A stretch of 40,801 nt of DNA from Candidatus Heimdallarchaeota archaeon (GCA_030608385.1 JAUWEG010000011.1:1-40801), one strand, 5' to 3'. Counted from the first letter of the stretch, positions 29,047-38,873 are shown. The notes: a model not told the origin generated them from the sequence alone. Numbers and translations: made by a program.

Positions 29047-29466
29047 TTAATTGCTCCTCTTTCGATTTAGAAATAGGTCACAAGTAATTAGTGATATAAT
29101 AACTATCGGAAGTGCAATTGTCAGAGTGATAAGCATATTAGTAGAGAATGGGTCAGTTTCGACATAAAAACCTGCGAATATAATTAAATAGGTACTCACA
29201 GCAAAAGCTAGAAGTAACAGAATTCTAATTAGTATTGTAATATTGAAGTCAGCGTTAATGTCTTTTTTCTTCTTTCTAAGAAAAGCAAAACCCATTACTG
29301 CAACTACGGTAAAACCACATCCGATGGCGATAACACTTGCTGAAACCAAAGCTGCAATCCCAATTATCAAGAAAACAACAAAAGCCACAACGCCAGCTAA
29401 CATCATTCCAAAAGCAGTGTACATATATACCTTGTAATCTTCAGGAACACCATACATTCTAGTCAT
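29047..29466 (-). CDS. Small integral membrane protein
   Basis: 139 aa, about four hydrophobic helices; stop directly abuts the convergent upstream gene. Confidence 0.7.
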   Translation of the reverse strand: MTRMYGVPEDYKVYMYTAFGMMLAGVVAFVVFLIIGIAALVSASVIAIGCGFTVVAVMGFAFLRKKKKDINADFNITILIRILLLLAFAVSTYLIIFAGFYVETDPFSTNMLITLTIALPIVIISLITCDLFLNRKRSN

Positions 29467-29546
29467 TAACTTCTTTATTCAAACACAGATTATAAATCAG
29501 TTTAGATTATTTTGTCTGAAATTAAAAATAAAAAAGGAGGAAGTAC

Positions 29547-30980
29547 CTAGTTGTCACTAAGTTTCCAGAGAATTCTTTTTGGATTATCTTCTAAGGTGAC
29601 ACCAGCTTGTTTTAGTTCATCTCTTATTTTGTCACTCATTTCCCAATTCTTATCTTTCCTATATTCACCACGGATTTCAACAAGAAGTTTAACTAGTTTT
29701 TCAACTAAATCCATTGATAAGTAATTGTTAAAATCTTCATATAAACCAAAAACTGACCTGAATTCATCAAATAGATCATCAGCTTTGTTAATAACGAATC
29801 CATTAATTTGGTCTGCCTTTCGAAGATAATCATTAACTTCCCTAGAATAATCAAAGACTACAGCAAAACCATTAGATGTGTTGAAGTCTTCATCCATAGC
29901 TTTGACAAAATCCTCTCTAGCTTTGGTGATTTTTTCTAGTAAATCTTTATCTAAATCAGATAAATCGCTTTTATCCACAGTTGTTTCAGTTGCATAATTC
30001 TTGGTTAGTAAAATAACATCAAACAACCTATCCGATGTTATTTGAGCTTGATCTATTGCATCCTCAGTAAAAATGATTGGACTACGGTAATGGGTTTGAA
30101 GGACAAATAAACGCACAGCATCTGTAGAATAATGTTGGAGTAAATCCACAATATTAACAAAATTGCCTAGAGATTTACTCATTTTTTCCTTGTCGATATT
30201 GATGTAACCATTATGGAGCCAGTAATTGGCAAATGGTTTTCCTGTAAGTGATTCAGATTGAGCAATTTCATTCTCGTGATGAGGAAAGATGAGATCTTGA
30301 CCACCACTGTGAATATCTAAAGTATCACCAAGATAGGCTCTGGACATTACGGAACATTCTATTGACCAACCTGGTCTTCCTTTACCCCAAGGTGATGGCC
30401 AACTTGGTTCACCTAATTTTTCCTTCTTCCATAGTGCAAAATCTGCAGGAAACCTTTTATTGGGATTTTTGGTATCTTCTGTTCCCTCTTGAAGAACATT
30501 TTCTAGCTTCTGATTTGATAGTTTTCCATATTCTTCGAACTTTCTGACATCAAAATAGACATCCCCATTACTCTCATACGCATATCCTTTTTCTATTAAC
30601 TCCTCAATGAACTCAATCATTTGGTTAATGTGGAGCATAGCTCTAGGATGTACTGTGGCAATTTTGAGATTTAAACTAGCCATATCTCTTCGGAAATAGT
30701 TTAAATATTCTTCAGCAACCTCTAATACTGCTCGCTTTTCTTTATTTGCTACTTCGATCATTCTATCTTCGATATCTGTAAAGTTCATTACATATACCAC
30801 ATTGTATTCTTTGTACTCAAGATATCTTCGAATAGTATCAAAGGCTATAGCAGATCTAGCATGGCCTAAATGCATGAGACCATTAACTGTTGGTCCACAG
30901 TTATACCACTTCACAACACCAGGTTCAATAGTCTTGAACTCTTCAAGTTGACGTGTAAGAGTGCTATAAATTTTTATCAT
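29547..30980 (-). CDS. cysS: Cysteinyl-tRNA synthetase
   Basis: YNCGPTVNGLMHLGHARSAIAFD, GWSIECSVMS, HHENEIAQSE, EKMSKSLGN. Confidence 0.97.
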   Translation of the reverse strand: MIKIYSTLTRQLEEFKTIEPGVVKWYNCGPTVNGLMHLGHARSAIAFDTIRRYLEYKEYNVVYVMNFTDIEDRMIEVANKEKRAVLEVAEEYLNYFRRDMASLNLKIATVHPRAMLHINQMIEFIEELIEKGYAYESNGDVYFDVRKFEEYGKLSNQKLENVLQEGTEDTKNPNKRFPADFALWKKEKLGEPSWPSPWGKGRPGWSIECSVMSRAYLGDTLDIHSGGQDLIFPHHENEIAQSESLTGKPFANYWLHNGYINIDKEKMSKSLGNFVNIVDLLQHYSTDAVRLFVLQTHYRSPIIFTEDAIDQAQITSDRLFDVILLTKNYATETTVDKSDLSDLDKDLLEKITKAREDFVKAMDEDFNTSNGFAVVFDYSREVNDYLRKADQINGFVINKADDLFDEFRSVFGLYEDFNNYLSMDLVEKLVKLLVEIRGEYRKDKNWEMSDKIRDELKQAGVTLEDNPKRILWKLSDN

Positions 30981-31104
30981 AAATTAGTTACAAAATCGGC
31001 TTAAAAAAGCGTTTCGCTTTAACAGAAGTTAAAATAATTTAACTTCTAGTCCTTTTTCATTCTAAAAAAATATATAGAACCCGTTTTATTTTAGATAGAA
31101 GAAA

Positions 31105-32094
31105 ATGACCATATTGGTAACTGGAGCAACTAGTGCAGTAGGATATTTTATTGCTAAGAAATTAAGAGAAGAGTATCCAAAGACAGAAATCAAAGCATTA
31201 ACTCGGTCAGACAAAAAATATCCTGCTTTAGAAGAACTAGGTGTCAGTTTCGTCAAAGGAGATCTAACAGATAAAGAATCTCTACTAAAGGCATTAAAGG
31301 GAATAAATGATGTCTATAATGCTGCTGGAGAAGCTAGAGATAATATCCCCTCAAGATTATATTACGATGTTAATGTGACAGGTACAAAAAATTTGCTTGA
31401 AGCATTTGTTGAGAACAATGGGAAGAAATTCTTGCATATAAGTACAGTTGGCATTTATGGTTACAAGGTAAAAAATCAACCAATAAAAGAGGATTATCCA
31501 AAAAAATCTGATCACCCTTATCATGAAACTAAATGGATAGCAGAGAAACTAGTATTCAAGTATGCACGAGAGCATGGTTTTTTTGCTTCAGCAGTTAGAC
31601 CACCTTACATTGTTGGACCCAAGGATAGACAAGTAGCACCCAAAATTTTTGATTACCTCCTGAAGGAAAGAAAGATACCTCTTGTTGGAACAGGTAAAGC
31701 TGTTGTTTCTTTTGTTCATCATAAGGATGTAGCTAGAGCTTTAGTTATGTGTGGAGCTACAGAAAAAGCTAATGGTGAAGCCTTTCATGTTATTGGCTCA
31801 ACTTGTACTGCTCGGGAGTTATTTGAACTGGCGGGAGAAATTACTGGAAAAGAACCTGTATTTGAAGAAATAAGTTTCCCACTAGCGATAACTGCAGCTG
31901 TTTTTAGTGAAACAATGGCTAAAATAAAGAAATCAACACCAAAAATATCCCGTAGAAGAGTAAATCAATTCAGTAGGACAAGAGTATATAGTTTAGAAAA
32001 AATTAACCAGATAGTGGGTTTTGAACCAGAATATTCTATTAAAGATTCTTTTCAGGATGCTTTTAACTGGATGAAAGAACAGAAGCTAGTATGA
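31105..32094 (+). CDS. NAD-dependent epimerase/dehydratase (3beta-HSD-like)
   Basis: ILVTGATSAVGYFIAKKL, STVGIYGY, YHETKWIAEKLV. Confidence 0.9.
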   Translation: MTILVTGATSAVGYFIAKKLREEYPKTEIKALTRSDKKYPALEELGVSFVKGDLTDKESLLKALKGINDVYNAAGEARDNIPSRLYYDVNVTGTKNLLEAFVENNGKKFLHISTVGIYGYKVKNQPIKEDYPKKSDHPYHETKWIAEKLVFKYAREHGFFASAVRPPYIVGPKDRQVAPKIFDYLLKERKIPLVGTGKAVVSFVHHKDVARALVMCGATEKANGEAFHVIGSTCTARELFELAGEITGKEPVFEEISFPLAITAAVFSETMAKIKKSTPKISRRRVNQFSRTRVYSLEKINQIVGFEPEYSIKDSFQDAFNWMKEQKLV

Positions 32095-32105
32095 TTTATT
32101 TGATA

Positions 32106-32831
32106 TTATTCCTCAAAACCATATTTCTTTTCTATTACATATATTGGTTTTTGCTTAATTCTGTTAAAAGAACGAAATCTGAATAAATGGAAGAATCCAA
32201 CAAAAAGCCGTTTGAAACCATAACTTGATTTTCCTGTTAATCTTGGTCTATGATTGACTTCAATTTCTGTAATTCTGAAACCTTTACTGGTAAGAATTGT
32301 TGGGATGTATCTATGTGCACCTTTTGTTAATGTTAAATCCGAAACTGCTTCTTTTCTGTAAATTCTCAGCATACAATTGTTATCATGGATTTTACTTCGA
32401 TTAATTACCCTATTTAGAGAATTATAAATTTTCGAGCTAGTTTTCTTGAAAAAAGCATCATTACGTTTAACTCTCCAACCACAAACAACGTCATATTCTT
32501 CTGTTAAGGCACTGATTAAATGAGGAATGTTATTTGGGTCATCTTGGCCATCTCCATCAAGTGTGATGATAGAATCTCCTTCTGCATTGTCAAATCCAGC
32601 AGAAAGAGCTGCACTTTTACCATAGTTTTTTTTAAATTGAATTATGTGCAGTTTTTCTTCCTTAGATTTGAGTGAAAGAAGTTTATCTAAAGTAGCATCC
32701 TTCGATCCATCGTCTACAAAGATTATCTCAAAATCAGTTGTTACCTTCTGCAATATCTCTTTTAGTTCACGGTATACAGGTATAACATTACCTTCTTCAT
32801 TATGAACTGGAATAATTGCAGAAACCATCAT
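32106..32831 (-). CDS. Family 2 glycosyltransferase, dolichol-phosphate mannosyltransferase-like
   Basis: SAIIPVHNEEGNVIPVYRELKE, FVDDGSKDAT, LDGDGQDDPNNIPHL. Confidence 0.9.
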   Translation of the reverse strand: MMVSAIIPVHNEEGNVIPVYRELKEILQKVTTDFEIIFVDDGSKDATLDKLLSLKSKEEKLHIIQFKKNYGKSAALSAGFDNAEGDSIITLDGDGQDDPNNIPHLISALTEEYDVVCGWRVKRNDAFFKKTSSKIYNSLNRVINRSKIHDNNCMLRIYRKEAVSDLTLTKGAHRYIPTILTSKGFRITEIEVNHRPRLTGKSSYGFKRLFVGFFHLFRFRSFNRIKQKPIYVIEKKYGFEE

Positions 32832-32897
32832 TTCAAAATCCTTATTCTATTTGAAAACAAAAACCTTTCTTTAATCTTTAACTCTGGTAGGTAAAAA

Positions 32898-32973
32898 TGG
32901 TGGACCAGTCGGGACTTGAACCCGAGGCCTCATCGGTGCAAGCGATGCGATCTCCCAACTGATCTACTGGCCC
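32898..32973 (-). tRNA. tRNA-Ala (UGC)
   Basis: Reverse strand GGGCCAG...CATCG CTTGCAC CGATG...CTGGTCC A CCA; G3:U70 alanine identity pair. Confidence 0.95.
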
Positions 32974-33371
32974 ATGTTGGATTGTCTTCCCTTCCTCCTT
33001 TTTTTAACATTTCGATATCGAAAAGATTTGTTTTAGTATAAACTTTTGGAAAATTGACATGAAAACTACTTTTTTTGATAATAGGCTGGTATTACACTTA
33101 CCGACAAAAACCAGTTTATAGACTCCCGACAAAAATCCTAAATTTGATGATTAATTGTCTTTCAGCCGTTTAAAGCCCCTCCCCATAGTTTCCAATGGAA
33201 ATGGTGGTTCTTTGTTGATTCAGCCCCTCTTCTTAACGAATGCGCTTCTAAGGAAAATAAAATTTATTCTATTAGATTTCTAGTGGAATGATAAATCGTT
33301 AAGTAAATATATTAGATGATTTTAAAAGTAAATATTATCTCTGTATAAATAGGAAAAACTCCGAAGAATAG

Positions 33372-33692
33372 GTGATGATGATGGTAACAATCGGCGAGGC
33401 ACAAAAAAAACTGCTTGAACTCATTAACAGTAGAAACAGTGTAAAACAATTAGATGTAATGAATATTCCAAAAACTCCAAGCAGAATAATGGGAGAAAAA
33501 ATGTTGAATGCTTTTGCTAGCCAAATATTGGATGACTGTGAAGGTTTAGAATGTGATCCAACTATTGAGGATGAATTAATTGAAAGCCTTCTTAGTACCT
33601 TAGCATTAGCAGGTGTAGTAGGAATAGATTTAGAAAGAAAACTACTTGAAATATTAGGATTAATGGAAATAGTAACAGCTGATAGTTCATAA
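33372..33692 (+). CDS. Small acidic hypothetical protein
   Basis: 106-aa ORF after AGGTGATG; tandem ATGATGATGATG makes the exact start ambiguous. Confidence 0.6.
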   Translation: MMMMVTIGEAQKKLLELINSRNSVKQLDVMNIPKTPSRIMGEKMLNAFASQILDDCEGLECDPTIEDELIESLLSTLALAGVVGIDLERKLLEILGLMEIVTADSS

Positions 33693-33783
33693 GAACAAAA
33701 AGTAAGGTCTCTGTCGAAGGGAGGGAGTCATCATCATTTTACTATTATGAGTTATGAAAAAATCTAAATAAGTTATTTTTAAA

Positions 33784-34317
33784 ATGTGTTTGATGATTGG
33801 TTTAAAACGTGGTATGGTTCAGTTAAAACCATATGACCCACAGTGGAAAGAACTTTTCAAACGGGAAAAAGAACTAATATCATCAGTAATAACTGATTTT
33901 CTAATTGATATCCAGCACATTGGAAGTACTGCTATCCCAAATATTGTGGCTAAACCAATTATAGATATCGCTGTAGCAATTGATTCACTTGATAACATTG
34001 AAAAAATCATCCTCCCTCTAGAAAATATAGGTTTTATTTATAGGGGAGAGCAGGGAATTCCAGACAGACATTTGTTTGTGAAAGGGGGAGAGAATTATAG
34101 AACCCATCATCTTCATGTTATGCAAAAAGGTCATTATGAATGGGATAAACATATTCTGTTTAGAGATTTTTTGAAAAAACATCCAAATGATGCAAAACAA
34201 TATTCTGAACTTAAACAGAAATTATTCCTTAAATATGGCAAAGACAGAGAGAAATATACTGACAGTAAATCAGATTTCATACAAAAGATAATTGAAAAAG
34301 CAAAGAAGAAGCAGTAA
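33784..34317 (+). CDS. GrpB/UPF0157 family protein (nucleotidyltransferase fold)
   Basis: VQLKPYDPQWKELFKREKE...IQHIGSTAIPNIVAKPIIDIAVAI...HHLHVM. Confidence 0.9.
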   Translation: MCLMIGLKRGMVQLKPYDPQWKELFKREKELISSVITDFLIDIQHIGSTAIPNIVAKPIIDIAVAIDSLDNIEKIILPLENIGFIYRGEQGIPDRHLFVKGGENYRTHHLHVMQKGHYEWDKHILFRDFLKKHPNDAKQYSELKQKLFLKYGKDREKYTDSKSDFIQKIIEKAKKKQ

Positions 34318-34338
34318 TGAATTAATAAAAGAAAATGA

Positions 34339-34413
34339 TGGAGCCTCGGAAGGGAATTGAACCCTCGACTAATTGATTACAAGTCAATCACTCTACCACT
34401 GAGTTACCGAGGC
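34339..34413 (-). tRNA. tRNA-Thr (UGU)
   Basis: Reverse strand GCCTCGG...ATTGA CTTGTAA TCAAT...GAGGG TTCAATT CCCTT CCGAGGC T CCA. Confidence 0.95.
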
Positions 34414-34474
34414 AACACTTTGCAAGGAGTTTTGATAATATTCTTATAAAAAATATTTTGATTGTTACTATCTT

Positions 34475-35149
34475 TTACTCTAGCTTGATTTTCTCGCGGA
34501 TTTCTATCCTACCAACTGTTAAATAAGGTCTAGCTGCTACAATCTGAATATCTTCTACTCTCATAGTTCCGATTTTCACATTTCTATATTTTTCAGTTAT
34601 TATATGAATTATATTTCTAGCTTCAGTTTTTTCTATTCTGACTAAGGATATATGTGGCATATAGAATGGAAAGTATTTTTCTAAATGTGGAAACTCTTCG
34701 AAAATCTTGTTGAAGATGGATTCAAGATGCTGATTCTCATCGAATACTTGTGCAAAAATGATTCTCTCGAAGCAATTAATTCCTCGAATTTCAATGTCAA
34801 AAGGTGAGAAGCTGCGTGTAACCTTGGTCATTTTTTCTTTTATTTCCTTAATATCTCCTTGATCTTCCCAACCAAATTCTTTGAGAGTTATATGGAAATA
34901 TATAGGATGAAAATAAGTATGTCTGTGATCAACCCTATCGAAAACAGCTTGAATTTGTTGGAGTTTTTCACAAAGAGAATGAGAAACCTTAACAATAGAA
35001 GCTAGAAAAGGAGGATTGTTCTTATCATAGAGTTTTCTTCCAGAGTAGATTACATTATCATCAAAAAGAGGAACTCTATCTTCTAACATAATTTTACTAT
35101 AATATTCCCAATTCTTCTCAAACAACTCTTTCTGAGTTTTAATATCCAT
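34475..35149 (-). CDS. 2H phosphoesterase / 2'-5' RNA ligase-like protein
   Basis: Two HxT/S motifs: FHITLKEFG and MPHISLVRI. Confidence 0.7.
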   Translation of the reverse strand: MDIKTQKELFEKNWEYYSKIMLEDRVPLFDDNVIYSGRKLYDKNNPPFLASIVKVSHSLCEKLQQIQAVFDRVDHRHTYFHPIYFHITLKEFGWEDQGDIKEIKEKMTKVTRSFSPFDIEIRGINCFERIIFAQVFDENQHLESIFNKIFEEFPHLEKYFPFYMPHISLVRIEKTEARNIIHIITEKYRNVKIGTMRVEDIQIVAARPYLTVGRIEIREKIKLE

Positions 35150-35265
35150 TCTTACTCCGATAAACTGACGGTTTCATGTTGATAATTCTTCCTATGAGAA
35201 ATTAAAGAATAGAAAAAAAGGTTTAAAAAGAAAGAGAAAGTAGAACGAATATAGCCAAAAGACCT

Positions 35266-35342
35266 GCCGTTGTAGCTCAGTCTGGTGGAGCAATCGGCTG
35301 TTAACCGATCGGTCGTAGGTTCAAATCCTACCAGCGGCGCCA
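35266..35342 (+). tRNA. tRNA-Asn (GUU)
   Basis: GCCGTTG...ATCGG CTGTTAA CCGAT...GTAGG TTCAAAT CCTAC CAGCGGC G CCA. Confidence 0.96.
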
Positions 35343-35416
35343 TCCTTCCTTCCTTCTTACTTACAATCATTGTTTCAATTTTTTTATGCTTTTATACTCT
35401 TTTCTTCATATCCTTC

Positions 35417-35500
35417 TGAAGCTAGCTTGCCTACTCTGCTTGGTGGTTCAGACGTTGCATTCTTATTAATGATATAGCAAGCTTAGTAGAGCTAGCTTCC
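35417..35500 (+). ncRNA. GCTAGC-ended inverted-repeat element, copy C (candidate small RNA)
   Basis: GAAGCTAGC (35418-35426)/GCTAGCTTC (35491-35499) with an inner CTACT/AGTAG extension; TATA-like TTTTATAC 35390-35397; T-rich 3' flank. Confidence 0.45.
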
Positions 35501-35536
35501 TTTTTCCATCTATCTTATTTTTGTAAGAATTGAGTG

Positions 35537-36832
35537 TTATCTTGATTTACATATTGAATCCAAGGTTTTCAAGAATAGCCTTATTTCTTCTATTGTATTG
35601 TAGTGAACTAAACTAATTCTGATAATCTTCTGCTTATTATAGATGTCTTGAGCATATGAATAATAGTGACCTGCGCGAGCTGCTATCCCTCCTTCCTTCC
35701 AGAGACGGTTAACTACTTCTTCTTCAGGAATGTTATCCACTTCAAAAGAAAAAGTTGGGTCTCTTTCGTCTAATCGATTTAGGTCAGTCAATCCGTATAC
35801 TGTTACTTTTGGCATGTCTAGTAAACCTGGGATATCCTCAAATCCAGTAAGGATGGCTTTGGAAAATTCTGTTTCGTATTTTTCTATTGCATCCATTGCA
35901 ATCTTCAATGCACGCTTATTTTCATCAAAATTCGAGAATTTACTTTCGTACTTTGATTGAACCTCCCTTGATAACCAAAGAAAATGATTAATAACACCAC
36001 TAAAAGCTGCAAATGTTGCTTGATTCCTGGTTCCCCACTCAAATTTGCCTGGAGGAGTTTTTGGAGCTGTTCTTACTTTGAAAGGTTGAAGATTTTCAAG
36101 ATGTTCTTTCTTACCATAGAGAAAACTACCATGAGAAGTAAAAAGTTTGTATCCTGAAAAAACAAGAAAGTCACAATCTAAAGCTTGAACATCAGTTGGT
36201 CCATGAGGAATATGATGTACTGCGTCCACTACAAAAAATGCCCCAACTTCTCGTGCTAATTTTCCAATCTCTTCCAAAGGACTTTTTGTTCCCAGCATAT
36301 TCGAAGCAGCTGTAATGGTTACAATTTTTGTATTAGAATCAATCAGCTCTTGTAAGTGATTCATATCGAGTGTACCTTCTTCCATGTTCAGCTTGGCAAA
36401 TCGAACTTGCTTGATTTTTCCACGTTTATTCAGTTCTACCCAAGGATCTATGTTGGTATAATGCTCATAATTTGTTGTGACAACATTCTCTCTGCCTGTG
36501 AGATTTTTGCCCAAAGCATAGCTTAAATTGAAGAGCAAAGAAGTTGAGGATTCTCCAGAAACAATAGTTGATGGGTCGGGAGTATTTAAAAAATCTGCTG
36601 CCGCTTGTCTCCCCTTAAAGATAATTTCACTTGCTTTTCTGGACTCATCAAAAATACCTCCTACATTCGCACTCCAATTGATTCGAGCTTCAGCTTCTGC
36701 TTGAGCTGCTTGCCCCAATACAAGTGTTGCAGTGCCATTATCAAAGAAAGCACGCTTTCGTCCATTGAAGTCAGTAGATGCTCTAGGAAAGGCTGCTCTA
36801 ATCAGTTCTATGAATTCTTTGTCAAACATCAT
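35537..36832 (-). CDS. Class V aminotransferase-fold PLP enzyme (cysteine desulfurase-like, no catalytic Cys)
   Basis: SGYKLFTSHGSFLYG PLP-lysine region; RAGHYYSYA where SufS-type enzymes have RxGHHCA. Confidence 0.88.
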   Translation of the reverse strand: MMFDKEFIELIRAAFPRASTDFNGRKRAFFDNGTATLVLGQAAQAEAEARINWSANVGGIFDESRKASEIIFKGRQAAADFLNTPDPSTIVSGESSTSLLFNLSYALGKNLTGRENVVTTNYEHYTNIDPWVELNKRGKIKQVRFAKLNMEEGTLDMNHLQELIDSNTKIVTITAASNMLGTKSPLEEIGKLAREVGAFFVVDAVHHIPHGPTDVQALDCDFLVFSGYKLFTSHGSFLYGKKEHLENLQPFKVRTAPKTPPGKFEWGTRNQATFAAFSGVINHFLWLSREVQSKYESKFSNFDENKRALKIAMDAIEKYETEFSKAILTGFEDIPGLLDMPKVTVYGLTDLNRLDERDPTFSFEVDNIPEEEVVNRLWKEGGIAARAGHYYSYAQDIYNKQKIIRISLVHYNTIEEIRLFLKTLDSICKSR

Positions 36833-36859
36833 CTGAATGATATTTGATTCACAAATAGT

Positions 36860-37717
36860 TTAAAAGCTTCTTACATGGTCGCTTAATCGTTCTAGAAAAT
36901 CTAATCTTTCTTCTGGTTTGATATCTCCTCTGGATAGATCAAAAACTATTCTGTGAATTCCGTTTTCTTCATATTCGTTGATTATTTGTTCTAAATCTGT
37001 ATCTCTATAAACATCTAAATGAACTGATAAATGGAAATCTCTATCCTTTAATCTATCCTGATAAGGTGCAATTATTTGTTTGATTTCCTCCCCACTTGCA
37101 CCAGCTGGATGTAATCCATCCCCATATTCTATTGCTGTTTCTATCATATAATCAGATGTACCTGCAACAATTAAGGGCAATTTGGAAAGTTCAGGTCTTA
37201 ATGGCTTGAAACTCACGTTTTTGAATTGAAAATATTTCCCTTCAAATGAAGTTTCTCCTCTCCATAAGGTTCGTATGATTTGAAGACCTTCACGAAGTTT
37301 GCTGCCGCGTTTTCTGAAGTTTTCTCCAAGATAACCAAATTCAGTTTCATTCCATCCCGCTCCGAATGTCATTACAATTCTTCCATTAGTTAGATAATCT
37401 AAAGTGGCTAACTGTTTAGCTACAATGATAGGATTCCTTATCGGAAGAACTAGTGTAGAAACTCCAAATTTAATTCGATTTGTGTGTCCTGCGAGAAAAG
37501 CTATCGTTGTTAAGGGTTCGGCAATATTATTGTAAAGTGCAGTAGTAGTATTTCCATAGATTGTCAAACCTTTTTCATCAGATTGCATGATATGATCAAT
37601 AGTCCAAAGAGATTCAAAACCTGCTTTTTCTGCAATTTTAGCAGTTTCAATTAAAAAATCTCTTTCTAAATTCATATCAAAGTTTTCTAATGTATAACCA
37701 AACTTCATTTTAGTCAC
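36860..37717 (-). CDS. Luciferase-like (F420-/flavin-dependent) oxidoreductase
   Basis: MKFGYTLENF...AEKAGFESLWTIDHIM; GRIVMTFGAGWNETEFGYLG. Confidence 0.9.
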   Translation of the reverse strand: MTKMKFGYTLENFDMNLERDFLIETAKIAEKAGFESLWTIDHIMQSDEKGLTIYGNTTTALYNNIAEPLTTIAFLAGHTNRIKFGVSTLVLPIRNPIIVAKQLATLDYLTNGRIVMTFGAGWNETEFGYLGENFRKRGSKLREGLQIIRTLWRGETSFEGKYFQFKNVSFKPLRPELSKLPLIVAGTSDYMIETAIEYGDGLHPAGASGEEIKQIIAPYQDRLKDRDFHLSVHLDVYRDTDLEQIINEYEENGIHRIVFDLSRGDIKPEERLDFLERLSDHVRSF

Positions 37718-37847
37718 CTGAACTATTTTTAATAACAGATATCTTTACCCTTGACATTTTCATACACCATTCTAGTTATCAATTAGTAAAATACATAGGC
37801 AGTTATAAAACTAAAGGTTAAAATCAAGAAATCTTTTCATATCAATA

Positions 37848-38873
37848 ATGAGTGAAAAAGAAGTTAATGTTCTTTGTATCTGGAAACCAAATGATATTTT
37901 AAGAAATTATCTAGAAGAAGGACTAAAAGGATACCATAATGTCAAGCTGATTTTTCCCGAAGATTTTTCTGGACAAAATTTGTTAGAACTTGCTCCAAAG
38001 GCTGATATTATCATGGGATGGAGACCAACAAAAGAATTACTTGAAGTTGCTACCAAGCTTCAGCTTTTCATTAATCCAGGAGCAGGAGTACAACATCTTG
38101 TTCCCCTTTTCAGAGAAGTAACAACAAATAGAAAGTTAATTTTAGTCAATGGACATGGTAATGCTTACTTCACTGCTCAGCATGTTGTAGCAATCTTATT
38201 GGCTCTAATGAACAAGGTGATTCTTCACCATAATTGGATGGTTGAGGGTCATTGGAGAAGGGGCGATTCATTTTCTACCTCTATACCTCTACGTGGAAGA
38301 AAAGTAGGTTTGCTAGGATATGGGGCAGTTAATAGATTAGTACACACTTTTCTGTCTGGATTCAATGTCGACTTTTCCATTCTAAGAAATAATTGGAGCA
38401 AACAAATGGAACCTTTAGTTACTCCTGCAGAACAGTATTCTTCTAATGATCTCCCAAAATTCCTGAGAGAAATTGATATTCTAGTTGTTGCCTTACCTTT
38501 AACATCTGTAACTGAAGGTTTAATCCAGGAAAAAGAACTTGAATTACTGGGAGAAGATAGTTTACTTGTTAATATAGGTAGAGGGCCAATCATTGATGAG
38601 AAGAGTTTATTTGAAGCCCTGAAGGAAGGCAAAATAGCTGGTGCTGCAATCGATGTTTGGTATAATTATCAACCAGAAGACGATGACAGAGGGAAAAAAT
38701 ATCCTTCCTCATATCCTTTTCATGAACTAAATAATGTCATTTTATCCCCTCATAGAGGTGCATCACCTATGAGTGATCTAAAGAGATGGGATGAACAAAT
38801 AGAAAATATACGTAGATTTGCAGAAGGCAAGAAGAAATTCTTGAATGAAGTAAATCTTAAAGAAGGCTACTAA
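37848..38873 (+). CDS. D-isomer-specific 2-hydroxyacid dehydrogenase family protein
   Basis: INPGAGVQHLVP, KVGLLGYGAVNRL, LLVNIGRGPIIDEKSLFEALKEGKIAGAAIDVW. Confidence 0.92.
   Translation: MSEKEVNVLCIWKPNDILRNYLEEGLKGYHNVKLIFPEDFSGQNLLELAPKADIIMGWRPTKELLEVATKLQLFINPGAGVQHLVPLFREVTTNRKLILVNGHGNAYFTAQHVVAILLALMNKVILHHNWMVEGHWRRGDSFSTSIPLRGRKVGLLGYGAVNRLVHTFLSGFNVDFSILRNNWSKQMEPLVTPAEQYSSNDLPKFLREIDILVVALPLTSVTEGLIQEKELELLGEDSLLVNIGRGPIIDEKSLFEALKEGKIAGAAIDVWYNYQPEDDDRGKKYPSSYPFHELNNVILSPHRGASPMSDLKRWDEQIENIRRFAEGKKKFLNEVNLKEGY

Noticed and set aside
7289-33520. Single GCTAGC sites inside coding genes (near 7291, 7907, 10452, 12310, 33519)
   Set aside because: Unpaired occurrences within ORFs, without inverted partners or TATA spacing; not counted as copies of the intergenic element.
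35152-35370. ORF containing PLVGFEPTTDRLTADCSTRLSYNGR
   Set aside because: Antisense translation of the tRNA-Asn gene; this is a well-known spurious tRNA-derived peptide.
38249-38632. 127-aa minus ORF opposite the 2-hydroxyacid dehydrogenase
   Set aside because: Shadow ORF; no recognisable domain.
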